Shown here piece after piece: positions 28,728-37,959 of a DNA stretch of 64,000 nucleotides. Every line of letters begins with the position of its first letter. Positions within the stretch are counted from its first letter, which is position 1. Origin of the DNA: Cellvibrio sp. pealriver (GTDB lineage: Bacteria > Pseudomonadota > Gammaproteobacteria > Pseudomonadales > Cellvibrionaceae); NCBI RefSeq assembly GCF_001183545.1, contig NZ_KQ236688.1:4042395-4106394 (forward strand), in the 5' to 3' direction. The notes beneath the pieces are model-generated. The model saw only the letters and a list, made by a program, of their open reading frames with translations. It was not told the DNA's origin and searched no databases. The translations under genes were made by a program, and so were the position numbers.

Positions 28728-28806
28728 TAAACTTCGATGTCTTTGGTTGCTTCGTTTTTGTCCTGATGACCAGCAACTGCAGTATCTCTGGATTTTCACT
28801 TCTGAT

Positions 28807-28848
28807 ATCAGCCGCTGCTTTGTGATAAAGTGCGGCTGATTTCTATTT
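28807..28848 (+). other. Hairpin in the aroB leader
   Basis: ATCAGCCGC (28807-28815) pairs with GCGGCTGAT (28832-28840), with extra pairing of CTTT/AAAG inside, followed by TTCTATTTTC. It could be a weak terminator/attenuator after aroK or a leader structure for aroB, whose Shine-Dalgarno (AAAGG) begins some 17 bases further on. Confidence 0.5.
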
Positions 28849-28867
28849 TCATTGTCAAAGGTTTTAT

Positions 28868-29950
28868 ATGCAGGTTCTAACCGTTAATCTGGATGACCGT
28901 AGTTACCCTATTTATATCGGCGAACATTTAATAGAAAGGCCGGGATTGCTAAATCAACATATTCGTGGTCGCCAGATTTGTGTTGTGACTAACGAAACGG
29001 TCGCTCCACTTTATCTGGAAAAACTATGCTCATCTTTGGCTGATTATCAGGTCGATCATGTGATATTGCCTGATGGTGAAAGTCATAAAACTCTGGGTGT
29101 ATGGAGCGGCATTTTCGACACATTGCTGAATAAACGTCACAACCGCACTACAACACTGATCGCATTGGGCGGAGGTGTTGTTGGCGATATGACTGGTTTT
29201 GCGGCGGCTTGCTACCAGCGTGGTGTTGACTTTATCCAAATTCCAACCACCTTGCTTTCTATGGTTGATTCATCAGTTGGTGGTAAAACGGGCGTCAATC
29301 ATCCCCTTGGCAAGAACATGATTGGTGCGTTTTACCAGCCTTTATGTGTTGTGGCTGATACCTCGTTGTTGGCAACCTTGCCTGCCCGCGAATTATCGGC
29401 AGGTATCGCTGAAATTATTAAATACGGATTGATTTCTGATTACGATTTTTTTGTTTGGCTTGAGAAAAATATGGATACGTTACTCGCAGGTGATCAAGTT
29501 GCGCTTGCCTATGCAGTAAAACGTTCATGCGAAAATAAAGCTGATGTGGTAGCTCAAGATGAGCGCGAAGGCAGTATTCGGGCGATCTTAAATCTAGGGC
29601 ACACATTTGGTCATGCGATTGAGACAGCACAGGGTTATGGCAATTGGTTGCATGGTGAAGCTGTCGCAGCCGGTATGGTGATGGCAGCTGACTTATCCTG
29701 GCGTCGTGGTGCTATTACCGAGGAAGATCTTGGGCGCACAATAAAACTGTTGCAGCGAGCAAATTTGCCGGTTAAAGCGCCTTCGGATATGACACCCGAC
29801 CAATTTATGAGCCTGATGGGTGTTGATAAAAAAGTATTGGATGGTCGTTTGCGTTTGGTGCTGTTAGCTGCGATGGGGCAGGCGATTGTCACTAGCGATA
29901 TTGATATGGGAATGCTTCAAGCGACATTCGATGCGTGTAAGGCTAATTAA
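28868..29950 (+). CDS. aroB: 3-dehydroquinate synthase
   Basis: AroB converts DAHP to 3-dehydroquinate using NAD and a divalent metal. The 360 residues include DGESHKTL, the [14 protein letters not shown] nucleotide-binding motif, [20 protein letters not shown], and metal-binding [10 protein letters not shown] and [11 protein letters not shown]. An AAAGG Shine-Dalgarno precedes the ATG. It stands between aroK and damX, as in E. coli. Confidence 0.98.
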   Translation: MQVLTVNLDDRSYPIYIGEHLIERPGLLNQHIRGRQICVVTNETVAPLYLEKLCSSLADYQVDHVILPDGESHKTLGVWSGIFDTLLNKRHNRTTTLIALGGGVVGDMTGFAAACYQRGVDFIQIPTTLLSMVDSSVGGKTGVNHPLGKNMIGAFYQPLCVVADTSLLATLPARELSAGIAEIIKYGLISDYDFFVWLEKNMDTLLAGDQVALAYAVKRSCENKADVVAQDEREGSIRAILNLGHTFGHAIETAQGYGNWLHGEAVAAGMVMAADLSWRRGAITEEDLGRTIKLLQRANLPVKAPSDMTPDQFMSLMGVDKKVLDGRLRLVLLAAMGQAIVTSDIDMGMLQATFDACKAN

Positions 29951-29976
29951 GCAAACAGGATACAGAGAAAGAAATC

Positions 29977-31689
29977 ATGACAAGAGAGCCCCCTATGCGT
30001 GCCGAGCCTGATAGCCGTTTGTTGGATCATGGTGAATCGCAGCAAGGCTATCTATTTGACGAGGTGGATGACAATCCTGTTGGCGATCAACTGCTGGAGG
30101 ATTATCGCCAGCGTTATGGCTTGTCAGAAGATCCTTTTTCGCATGATTACTCATTCCCATTGTTTACTGGTGCCGGGCGTCGTCAGTTATTGGATCAATT
30201 GCTGCACCTGTGTCAATTCAGCAACAGCGTTATGGTTGTATTGGGTGAATTCGGTGTTGGTAAAACCCGTATTGCCCACGCTTTTATGGATTCTTTGTCT
30301 GATCAGGATGAAATTTGTTTTATCAGCCTGCGCTCTGGGCAGGGGCTGGAGCAAGTTTTATTGTCCATTGTTCAAGCCTTTGGTTTACGCACCAATAATC
30401 CGCTTTCGATTGAAAACCTGTTGACCGAAATTGAGGCATTTATTGCGCAGGAAGCTGTCTCTGAAGATGATGGTTTGGCTGTCGTGGTTTTGGATAATGC
30501 GCATTTACTGGATGATCAATCTATTTCGGTTATCACGTCGTTATTGCACAATTTCCCCCAACAAAATCGTTTGCATCTGGCGCTTTTTGGTGAGCCGCAA
30601 CTGATTACTCGCTTGGAACGCTTGAGTCCCGAGAGTTTATTAGTCAATGATTTTAATTTGCCGCCATTTAGTCTGTCAGAAACGGTTGATTACTTAAATT
30701 TCCGTATGGAAATGGCAGATTATCTCGGGCCGGAAATTTTTACAGAATCAATGGTGGAGCCGTGGTGGCGTCAGATGCATGGGCAGTTAAATGTGCTCCA
30801 TGAGTTGGCGCAAGACCGGCTTCTTCAGTCGGTGAGCTCCACCCAGTCTGCCAGTAAACGGCCATTGCCTGTTGTGCATATCATCGCCCTATCGATGCTG
30901 ATTGCAGTTGTCGGAGTGGTGTTCTTATATATGGGTGACGATGATCCCGCACCAGCGGCGGTTGCCACAAATCCCGGTGCGCAAGCTGTCACAACCACAT
31001 CAACTGCCAGCAGTCAGGATACAAGAAATCTGAGTTCGACAGAGACTCCCGTGCAACCCTTGATGCAATCATTGCCTCAACCGACACAACCTAATCAGCA
31101 AGCGGCCGCAAACCCCACTGCACCTGATGCATTGCCGCGCGAGGAAGTAGTGCCGTTAGCGCAATTACCTACCTCGCCCAAAAAAGCGGAGGCAATGGCT
31201 TCGAGCACAGCGGCGGTAATGGCCTCATCCCAAGCGCCAGTGGTTGAGCAAGCGCCCGCATCTGTACCTTTATCTGAGCCGATGAAAGTGGCTGGCGAAA
31301 CCCAATCAGCAAAGCCGGTCGAAAAAGTCGTTGTGCCTGAGCCGGTCAAGCAAAAAACCACCACTGTAGTCTCGACCGCCCCTGCAGGAAGCGCGCAGGA
31401 ACGTAATATTCTCACGTGGAGCCCTAGTGAATTTACTATCCAGCTGTTGGGCGTCAGTAACAAAAAAGCGGCGCTCGATTTTATTGCTGCCCAGCCAAAC
31501 AAAAAAGATTTATTGGTATTCCAAAGTAAGCGTCAGGGGCGCGACTGGTTTGTGGTCATTACTGGTCGCTACGCCAACTCGGCGCAGGCGCGTCAAGCAA
31601 TAGCGCGATTACCTGCCGTCCAGCGCGATGCAGGGCCTTGGCCAAGGGATGTCAAAACCATCCAGAATGAAATCAAATCGGCGATGTAA
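29977..31689 (+). CDS. damX: DamX-like AAA/SPOR cell division protein
   Basis: The 570-residue protein has a cytoplasmic AAA ATPase of ExeA/GspA type (about 40-280; Walker A GEFGVGKTRIAHAF, Walker B AVVVLDNAHLL), one membrane helix (about 299-318), a long Ala/Pro/Thr-rich periplasmic linker, and a C-terminal SPOR domain (about 485-560, FTIQLLGVSNKKAALDFI) that targets it to the septum. E. coli DamX lacks an intact ATPase, so this longer form is the type seen in Pseudomonas and relatives. It closes the aroK-aroB-damX group and is followed by a strong terminator. Confidence 0.9.
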   Translation: MTREPPMRAEPDSRLLDHGESQQGYLFDEVDDNPVGDQLLEDYRQRYGLSEDPFSHDYSFPLFTGAGRRQLLDQLLHLCQFSNSVMVVLGEFGVGKTRIAHAFMDSLSDQDEICFISLRSGQGLEQVLLSIVQAFGLRTNNPLSIENLLTEIEAFIAQEAVSEDDGLAVVVLDNAHLLDDQSISVITSLLHNFPQQNRLHLALFGEPQLITRLERLSPESLLVNDFNLPPFSLSETVDYLNFRMEMADYLGPEIFTESMVEPWWRQMHGQLNVLHELAQDRLLQSVSSTQSASKRPLPVVHIIALSMLIAVVGVVFLYMGDDDPAPAAVATNPGAQAVTTTSTASSQDTRNLSSTETPVQPLMQSLPQPTQPNQQAAANPTAPDALPREEVVPLAQLPTSPKKAEAMASSTAAVMASSQAPVVEQAPASVPLSEPMKVAGETQSAKPVEKVVVPEPVKQKTTTVVSTAPAGSAQERNILTWSPSEFTIQLLGVSNKKAALDFIAAQPNKKDLLVFQSKRQGRDWFVVITGRYANSAQARQAIARLPAVQRDAGPWPRDVKTIQNEIKSAM

Positions 31690-31709
31690 ACGGCGCAGCT
31701 TGATCAATA

Positions 31710-31740
31710 AAAAACGCGGCACAATGGCCGCGTTTTTTTA
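31710..31740. terminator. Terminator between converging damX and gcvH
   Basis: AAAAACGCGGC (31710-31720) pairs with GCCGCGTTTTT (31727-31737) around ACAATG, followed by T residues. The A/T flanks on both sides make it a likely bidirectional terminator, placed between the two convergent genes. Confidence 0.85.
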
Positions 31741-31762
31741 TGAAGAATGTCGAGAAGCAGAA

Positions 31763-32155
31763 TTACTCTTCGCTTTCCAACATTTCACGATATTCACTTG
31801 CATCGAGCGCTTCATCCAGCTCGGCCAGATCATCGGGTTTGACGCGGAAAAACCAGCCTTCATCGTAAGGTGAGCTGTTGACGGTTTCAGGGGCTTCTTG
31901 CAAGGCTTCGTTTACGGCGACGACTTCACCTGATACCAGCGAGTAAATGTCAGATGCCGCTTTTACTGATTCAACAACACCGGCTTCTTCGCCGATGGAT
32001 ACGCGGCTGCCTACTTCCGGTGTTTCTACGTAAACAACATCGCCCAAAGCGTCTTGTGCGTGATCGGTAATGCCGATGGTGACGGTGCCGTCTTCTTCAA
32101 CGCGTGCCCATTCGTGGCTGCTCAGGTATTTCAGTTCTTTGCGAATATCGCTCAT
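31763..32155 (-). CDS. gcvH: Glycine cleavage system H protein
   Basis: GcvH carries the lipoyl arm that shuttles aminomethyl groups between P, T and L proteins. The 130 residues include [25 protein letters not shown] and the lipoylation segment [17 protein letters not shown] with the target Lys, and [14 protein letters not shown]. It lies 63 bases after gcvT. The P protein gene is not downstream in this window; the strand converges on damX. Confidence 0.97.
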   Translation of the reverse strand: MSDIRKELKYLSSHEWARVEEDGTVTIGITDHAQDALGDVVYVETPEVGSRVSIGEEAGVVESVKAASDIYSLVSGEVVAVNEALQEAPETVNSSPYDEGWFFRVKPDDLAELDEALDASEYREMLESEE

Positions 32156-32218
32156 GGTGTTATTCCTGTGGTGGTTCTTTAAGAATTTTGTAGTGCTTGG
32201 TGTTAAAAATGATCGATT

Positions 32219-33307
32219 TTAAATAAGGGCTTTACCATTGCGCACAAAAGTAGGTGCCACCACTTCAACAGTGATGAGCTTGCCGCGCATATCGACCTGG
32301 CAGTGACTGCCAATAGTCGCGGGTACCCGTGCTAAAGCAATAGAATAGCCCAAGGTTGGCGAAAATGTCCCGCTGGTGATCACGCCCTTTTCATCGCTGC
32401 CATCGATACTGACAACCTGTTCGGCGCGCAAGACTCCGCGCTCACGCAATACCAGCCCTACTAATTTAGGTGCATTACCCGCTGCTTTTTGCGCTTCCAG
32501 CGCATGGCGGCCGATAAAGTCGCGCTCGCTGGGCTGCCAGGCAATAGTCCAGCCCATATTCGCAGCCAGAGGCGATACGGTTTCATCCATTTCATGGCCG
32601 TAAAGGTTCATGCCGGCTTCCAAGCGCAAAGTATCGCGCGCGCCCAACCCGCAGGGTGCGACACCGGCGCTGGCTAAAGCGTTCCAAAAATCAACGGCTT
32701 GCTCATTGGGCAGCATAATTTCCAGCCCGTCTTCGCCGGTGTACCCTGTGCGCCCGATAAACCAATCGCCTGCTGGCAGGCCTTGGAATATTTTCAGGTT
32801 AGCAATCACCTGTGCATGTTCGGCCTTCACCAGTGATGATGCGATGCGAATCGCTTCCGGGCCCTGAACGGCGATCATGGCCAGCTCCGGGCGCTCGGTG
32901 ACCGTCACCGAAAATGCTGCGGCGACTTTATTCATCCAGGCGAGGTCTTTCTCGCGTGTGCTGCAGTTGACAACGACGCGGTACCAGTCGCCCAGATTGT
33001 AGGCAATCAGGTCATCAATAACGCCGCCATTTTCGTTGAGCATACCGCTATAAAGTGCTTTGCCCAGAACAGAATCCAGTTTGGCGACGTCATTCGCCAG
33101 CAAATATTGCAGATAGGCTTTGGCGTCGGTACCTGCGACATCCACAACGGTCATGTGGGATACATCAAACATCCCCGCGTGTTGGCGCACCTTGTGGTGT
33201 TCTTCGATTTGCGAGCCGTAGTGCAATGGCATGTCCCAGCCGCCAAAGTCCACCAGTTTGCCGCCCATTGCTTGATGAGTTGCATAGAGCGCGGTTTTGT
33301 TGCCCAT
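32219..33307 (-). CDS. gcvT: Glycine cleavage system T protein (aminomethyltransferase)
   Basis: GcvT moves the one-carbon unit from H-protein-bound aminomethyl to tetrahydrofolate. The 362-residue protein shows [42 protein letters not shown] and the [15 protein letters not shown] active-site region, with full family length. It follows the terminator of the FHA gene, so it should have its own promoter within about 100 bases. I see no glycine riboswitch in that space. Confidence 0.97.
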   Translation of the reverse strand: MGNKTALYATHQAMGGKLVDFGGWDMPLHYGSQIEEHHKVRQHAGMFDVSHMTVVDVAGTDAKAYLQYLLANDVAKLDSVLGKALYSGMLNENGGVIDDLIAYNLGDWYRVVVNCSTREKDLAWMNKVAAAFSVTVTERPELAMIAVQGPEAIRIASSLVKAEHAQVIANLKIFQGLPAGDWFIGRTGYTGEDGLEIMLPNEQAVDFWNALASAGVAPCGLGARDTLRLEAGMNLYGHEMDETVSPLAANMGWTIAWQPSERDFIGRHALEAQKAAGNAPKLVGLVLRERGVLRAEQVVSIDGSDEKGVITSGTFSPTLGYSIALARVPATIGSHCQVDMRGKLITVEVVAPTFVRNGKALI

Positions 33308-33356
33308 GTTGATACCTATTGAGTTGGCTGCAGGATGCTAAAAGATGAGGTTGGGT

Positions 33357-33388
33357 AAAAAGGGGCGCCATTCTAGGTGCGCGCCCCG
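33357..33388 (-). terminator. Rho-independent terminator of the protease-FHA gene pair
   Basis: GGGGCGC/GCGCCCC (33362-33368 with 33381-33387) with a twelve-base loop is followed on the minus strand by TTTTTACCC. It lies about 30 bases past the FHA protein stop. Confidence 0.8.
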
Positions 33389-33415
33389 CGTGTGTCCAAT
33401 ATCAGTGCCGGAGGG

Positions 33416-34369
33416 CTATTCTTTTGGATCCGTTTTTCGTGCGTTATCAACCTTTTCTTTCAGTGCCTCCATATCATTCATGAATTCATCCAAACTGTGA
33501 TCGCGGCTAATGCGCACTGCAGGTGGATAAATATTGCTCATATAAAGTTCTCCCGCCAGATGGTTGCTGGCTTGGTACTCTTTGGTCATGGCGATGGCAG
33601 AGCCGAGAATGGCGATTGCGGCCAAAACAAGTTGCAGCCGTTTTGGCTGCTTGTTGCCTGCGGTGATGAAGTGGAAATAAAGCACGACGGCGCAGATGAA
33701 AATCATCGGATGGGCGCTAAACGTTTGCAGTGATTCCCAGCTCATTGCATAGGCGAGCAGGCCGCTTCCATGCTCCCATAACTCCAGAAACGCCAAGCCG
33801 GCACTGACGATAAACAAGTGACGGCCAAAACGCGCATGGCCATTGAACAGGCGGCTGAACAAGGCCCAGACCCCGCTCCAGCCAATTGCAAACCCGAACA
33901 CACTGACTAGCTCCAGCAAGTATTTACTCAGCGTGCCTTGGTTCAGATCAGCGAGCCATGTGCTCAGAAGCCCTGTCATCAACAACAGGAGCAGGCCGGT
34001 CAATGCAGGCAGCCAGCCTTCCCAGTGATGGTTGGTTGAGTCGGTCACTTCAGCCGCGACCGGATAATCGGCTGTGCGGATACGCAAATGAGTGTGTCCG
34101 AGGCGATAAATATGCTCGCCATCGACCACAAAGAACCGCTCGCGGTTTTTACCCAGCGCGAGACCGTTGTAGCTACCTAGGTCTGAAATAATCAGCTCAT
34201 CCAACTGGTTCAACTCTACCTGCGCGTGGTGCGCGGCGGTGTGCGGGTCATCAAGGATAACCTCGTTGTCATAGGCGCGCCCGATCCGTGCAGGCAAGTG
34301 GGTTACTTTGGTGCGGTGCAATACCTCGCCATCCGGCGTCAGTTGTTCGATAAAAACGGGCTGGTTCAT
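33416..34369 (-). CDS. FHA-domain polytopic membrane protein
   Basis: Residues 1-110 form a forkhead-associated phosphothreonine-binding domain (PARIGRAYDNEVILDD, TAAHHAQVE, ISDLGSYNGLAL); the usual Ser of the SxxH motif is Thr here. From about residue 120 there are five or six hydrophobic segments, then a charged cytoplasmic tail with a coiled-coil tendency. The function is not known to me. It overlaps the upstream protease gene by four bases (ATGA), which implies translational coupling and a shared task, perhaps a regulated envelope proteolysis or signalling pair. Confidence 0.8.
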   Translation of the reverse strand: MNQPVFIEQLTPDGEVLHRTKVTHLPARIGRAYDNEVILDDPHTAAHHAQVELNQLDELIISDLGSYNGLALGKNRERFFVVDGEHIYRLGHTHLRIRTADYPVAAEVTDSTNHHWEGWLPALTGLLLLLMTGLLSTWLADLNQGTLSKYLLELVSVFGFAIGWSGVWALFSRLFNGHARFGRHLFIVSAGLAFLELWEHGSGLLAYAMSWESLQTFSAHPMIFICAVVLYFHFITAGNKQPKRLQLVLAAIAILGSAIAMTKEYQASNHLAGELYMSNIYPPAVRISRDHSLDEFMNDMEALKEKVDNARKTDPKE

Positions 34370-35790
34370 GGCGCTACCTCCCCGTTTGCCGGAGCACTTG
34401 TTGGAGTGCTTGCCGGGGTGATTGTTGGCTCGTCTGTTTTATCCGCTTCAGCCCGGTCTATGCCCTGCAAAAACAGCGAAATCAATTTCATCCCGTTGTC
34501 GTAAGCAACGCCTTGTATGTTGATCATGCTTTGCAAGCTGGTTTGGCTGTCATCGGTGCTGGCGGTGATCAGGGTGAAATCGTAAAGGCCATTGAACTTG
34601 TGATAAGCCTCGGCACAGACCAGCGCGCGTAGCGAGATATTGTTGTGTCTGATGAAATCCTCAGTGCAAGACGCCGGTGTGATGGTCTCGCTCTTGGCGG
34701 TGCTGTACACCTGCCCATCAAACATATTGGTCGCGAGCTGCGAGAACTGCATGACGTTGAGCTTTTTGTTGTGCGCGTACTTGTGATGCATGCTGATGTG
34801 GCTGGTTTGCATCTCGTTGGAGACGTAAATCGCCGACTCCATAGAGCAGTTGATGCTGGCGATGGTGTACGCCTTTTTGGCTGAGCTGTCGGTATTACCC
34901 CAGCAGCGCACCTGATCGGATTCCCGCACCGGCACGCGGTAAGGTCCGAGGGATTTGATGCTAAAAGGCTCTTCCAGCAATTTATCGACCATGACGGTTT
35001 GATGCTCCAACAATTGCTCACCAATGATCGGTTTGAAATCCTCCGGTGGAGCCATATCGCTGGTGACACGGGAGAGTAGCGCCTGCACATAACGCACCGG
35101 CACCAAAAAACTCACCAGTTCTCCATCGCGCCGGTGCGCCACATTGACTCCGGCAACTTGTCCGTCTGCGGTCACGTTGGGGCCGCCGCTCATGCCGGAA
35201 TTCACCGCACCGGTAAACATCAATTGGTCGGAAAAGCCGCGCGTGCTGATACCGTTATAGGTTCCCTCGGAAATGGTAAAGCCCAAATCGAGTGGGTTGC
35301 CTAATGAGTACAGGTGTTGCCCCTGATGCAGCTTTACCAGTGCTGGTTGTTCGGTATTTGCCGAAGCATGGGGCACCTTAAAGAATCCGCTGCCGTTGCG
35401 GGCAATGCGCACAATGGCCAGATCGTGCAGTACATCTACGGCCAGTAATTCGATGGAACCGCTTTTGCCGCTGGTGTCTTTGTATTCGCCAAAATAGGTT
35501 TCGGGTTCCAGCGCGATTTGCGATACCACGTGAAAATTGGTCACAACCAGATTGGAATTGCCAATCAAAAACCCCGAGCCAACCGACGATTGGCTATTGC
35601 CGTTTTTGAGCAATACGCGCAATTGCAACAAATCCTGCTGGGCAGAAGCATAGAGTTGTTGTGCGGCCGAGGAGGGGGCCGTGTTGGGTGTTGTGTTAGT
35701 TGCTGTGTTGGGGGTGTCGGTTTGTGCCGCGACACCCAAGCTGGCCATCAGCGTGAACGCGAAGGTCAGGGGGCGGTAGAAAAATCTCAT
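34366..35790 (-). CDS. Secreted trypsin-like serine protease
   Basis: The 474-residue protein starts at the ATG at 35790 (AAGGA six bases upstream); a longer in-frame start lacks support. A signal peptide (about 1-22, FAFTLMASLGVAAQ) is followed by a chymotrypsin-fold protease domain with the triad His in TNFHVVS, Asp in LHDLAIVRI and Ser in NSGMSGGPN, as in DegP-like proteases. There is no visible PDZ domain. The C-terminal 230 residues are of unknown type with several cysteines (RCWGNT, INCSME, PASCTEDF, LVCAEAY), ending in a Thr/Pro-rich tail. It is coupled to the FHA membrane protein. Confidence 0.88.
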   Translation of the reverse strand: MRFFYRPLTFAFTLMASLGVAAQTDTPNTATNTTPNTAPSSAAQQLYASAQQDLLQLRVLLKNGNSQSSVGSGFLIGNSNLVVTNFHVVSQIALEPETYFGEYKDTSGKSGSIELLAVDVLHDLAIVRIARNGSGFFKVPHASANTEQPALVKLHQGQHLYSLGNPLDLGFTISEGTYNGISTRGFSDQLMFTGAVNSGMSGGPNVTADGQVAGVNVAHRRDGELVSFLVPVRYVQALLSRVTSDMAPPEDFKPIIGEQLLEHQTVMVDKLLEEPFSIKSLGPYRVPVRESDQVRCWGNTDSSAKKAYTIASINCSMESAIYVSNEMQTSHISMHHKYAHNKKLNVMQFSQLATNMFDGQVYSTAKSETITPASCTEDFIRHNNISLRALVCAEAYHKFNGLYDFTLITASTDDSQTSLQSMINIQGVAYDNGMKLISLFLQGIDRAEADKTDEPTITPASTPTSAPANGEVAP

Positions 35791-35952
35791 GAAGATCCTT
35801 GCAGTAGTTGAGTCGTCAAGTAATAAAACCATCAAGATAAATGCGGGATTACAAGGCAGGCGCTGTGAAAGGATAGGCGCTGCAAAAGGATAGTAGCGAC
35901 TATTTTGTGGCAGAGGTAGAAAGATTTGTAGTGCTGCCACCCGCTGCCGGGT

Positions 35953-36717
35953 TTAGCGATCAGGCGTTCGCGCCAGTGCCCAAATATCCACTTGTCTGGC
36001 ACCGGCTTTGAGCAAGAGTTCACTCAGCGCGCGTGCGGTGGCGGTAGTCGTTACCACATCATCTACCAGCGCCACATGCTTGTTTTTCAGTCGGGCAATC
36101 GCTGCGGGGTTAATCCCAAAAGCCTGCTTTTGGTTGCGCAGTCGCTCTTTGCGGCCCAGGCCTTTTTGCGAATGGTGATGGCGAGTCTGGGTTGCAGCCG
36201 CTAAAACCGGAATCCCCAGTTGTTTGCCAGACCAATAAGCGAGTAGCTCGCTTTGGTTAAAGCCGCGTTGCCAGCGCTTGCGCCAATGCATGGGAACCGG
36301 TACCAGAAAATCCGGGCGCTCATGCTTGCAGTGCTCAGCCAATAGCCTTGCTAACACTTTTCCGCTGCTTAACTGGCGACGGTATTTGAACTGCTGGATT
36401 AAAAAATCAAAGGGGTAATCGTAGGTAAACGGAATGCAGGAGCGTGTGAATGCGGGTGGGTAGCGCAAGCATTTACCGCATAAGGGTGCATCGCTAGCCA
36501 TCGACAGGGCACAGCATCCACACAAATAAGGCTGGTGAGATTGGTATGGCAGGGCATGGGCGCACTCAGGGCATAGCAGCGGGTGTCTTGCATTAGCCAA
36601 ACCGCACAACAAGCAGGGTGCAGGCAGCAGCCGGTTGGCCAGTGTGGTAGCAAGAGCGAAAGGCGAAGATAGCAAAGCAAGCGGATTGATCGGGTGAGGC
36701 ATAAAAATCCTTATCAA
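35953..36717 (-). CDS. comF: ComF family phosphoribosyltransferase-like protein
   Basis: The 254-residue protein has an N-terminal double zinc-ribbon (CLLCG ... CPEC ... CGCC ... CGKC) and a type I phosphoribosyltransferase domain (PVPMHWRKRWQRGFNQSELLA, VALVDDVVTTTATARALSELL). ComF proteins take part in natural DNA uptake; the exact reaction is uncertain. It is divergent from bioB, an arrangement common in Pseudomonas and relatives. A second Met at residue 6 could be the start. Confidence 0.92.
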   Translation of the reverse strand: MIRIFMPHPINPLALLSSPFALATTLANRLLPAPCLLCGLANARHPLLCPECAHALPYQSHQPYLCGCCALSMASDAPLCGKCLRYPPAFTRSCIPFTYDYPFDFLIQQFKYRRQLSSGKVLARLLAEHCKHERPDFLVPVPMHWRKRWQRGFNQSELLAYWSGKQLGIPVLAAATQTRHHHSQKGLGRKERLRNQKQAFGINPAAIARLKNKHVALVDDVVTTTATARALSELLLKAGARQVDIWALARTPDR

Positions 36718-36827
36718 TAAAGCGGTGCGAGTCCTTTGAAGGGCATTTTCAATAACCGGGCACTGCTTGTCAAAGCGGCGAAATCGGCCTGAAGCGTTCC
36801 GCAGTAAACCTGCGAGAGGCTTTTTGG

Positions 36828-36855
36828 TTGACAGCGACGTTTGCTCGGTTAAGAT
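36828..36855 (+). promoter_or_regulatory. Sigma-70 promoter of the biotin operon
   Basis: TTGACA (36828-36833) and TAAGAT (36850-36855), 16-base spacing, lie about 34 bases before the bioB ATG. I see no convincing BirA operator around it. Confidence 0.7.
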
Positions 36856-36888
36856 GAGGCCATCTGTTTTCGTCTATATGGACTTTTT

Positions 36889-37947
36889 ATGAACGCCAGC
36901 TTTGCCCCTACTATCCGTCACGATTGGACTCGCGCCGAAATCCTCGATTTGTTTGCTATGCCATTCAGCGACCTGATGTTTCAGGCGCAATCAGTGCATC
37001 GCGCCTACTTCAATCCCAATGAGGTGCAAGTCAGTACGCTCTGTTCTATTAAAACCGGAGCCTGCCCGGAAGATTGTGCCTACTGTCCACAGTCTGCCCG
37101 TTACGACACCGGACTTGAGCGCGAAAAACTGATGGCGGTGGAAAAGGTCATCGAGGAAGCCAAAGCGGCAAAAGCCTCGGGTGCTACCCGTTTTTGCATG
37201 GGTGCGGCCTGGCGCTCACCTAAAAATCGTGATATGCCTTACGTCACCACTATGGTTAAAGGCGTAAAAGCGCTGGGGCTCGAAACCTGTATGACGCTCG
37301 GCATGCTCGATGAAAATCAGGCGCAAGAATTGGCCAGCGCTGGCTTGGATTACTACAACCACAATCTGGATACATCACCTGAGTACTACGGTGAAATCAT
37401 CACCACGCGCACCTATCAAGACCGATTGGAAACGCTTGCCAATGTGCGCAAAGCAGGCATGAAAGTCTGCTGTGGCGGAATTGTCGGGATGGGCGAAGAA
37501 GAATCTGACCGCGCCGGTTTATTGCAGCAATTGGCGAACATGTCCGAGCATCCTGAATCGGTGCCGATCAATATGCTGGTTAAAGTAGGCGGCACGCCGC
37601 TGGAAAGCGAAGCCGATCTCGATCCATTTGAATTTATCCGCACCATCGCCGTAGCGCGTATTTTAATGCCTAAATCCCACGTGCGTTTATCGGCCGGGCG
37701 CGAGCAAATGAATGAGCAAACCCAGGCTATGGCATTTCTTGCCGGTGCCAACTCTATTTTCTACGGCGAAAAATTACTGACCACGCCCAACCCTGAAGCC
37801 AACAAAGACATGCAGTTATTCAACAAGCTCGGTATCAAGCCTGAAGCTTATGAAGTGCATGAAGATGAAAGCGAACAGGAAGCAGCGATTGTGAACAAGC
37901 TGCAAGAAGCTGCAATGGACTCCCTGTTTTACAACGCCTCCAAATAA
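36889..37947 (+). CDS. bioB: Biotin synthase
   Basis: BioB is a radical-SAM enzyme that inserts sulfur into dethiobiotin. The 352 residues hold the CxxxCxxC cluster motif (C59, C63, C66 in [13 protein letters not shown]), [10 protein letters not shown] and RLSAGREQM, with full family length. It is the first gene of the biotin operon; a terminator-like hairpin lies 42 bases after its stop. Confidence 0.98.
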   Translation: MNASFAPTIRHDWTRAEILDLFAMPFSDLMFQAQSVHRAYFNPNEVQVSTLCSIKTGACPEDCAYCPQSARYDTGLEREKLMAVEKVIEEAKAAKASGATRFCMGAAWRSPKNRDMPYVTTMVKGVKALGLETCMTLGMLDENQAQELASAGLDYYNHNLDTSPEYYGEIITTRTYQDRLETLANVRKAGMKVCCGGIVGMGEEESDRAGLLQQLANMSEHPESVPINMLVKVGGTPLESEADLDPFEFIRTIAVARILMPKSHVRLSAGREQMNEQTQAMAFLAGANSIFYGEKLLTTPNPEANKDMQLFNKLGIKPEAYEVHEDESEQEAAIVNKLQEAAMDSLFYNASK

Positions 37948-37959
37948 CACACCGCCATA

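Noticed and set aside
33308..33415. Possible glycine riboswitch upstream of gcvT.
   Set aside because: The 108-base gap is mostly taken by a terminator hairpin and lacks aptamer-like paired elements.
34569..35090. A 173-residue minus-strand frame inside the protease gene.
   Set aside because: It is out of frame with the protease, rich in Ser/Arg/Thr and has no start signal; the protease frame has clear catalytic motifs.
36780..36888. BirA operator in front of bioB.
   Set aside because: I looked for the long interrupted palindrome typical of BirA sites (TTGTAAACC-type arms) and saw no convincing match.
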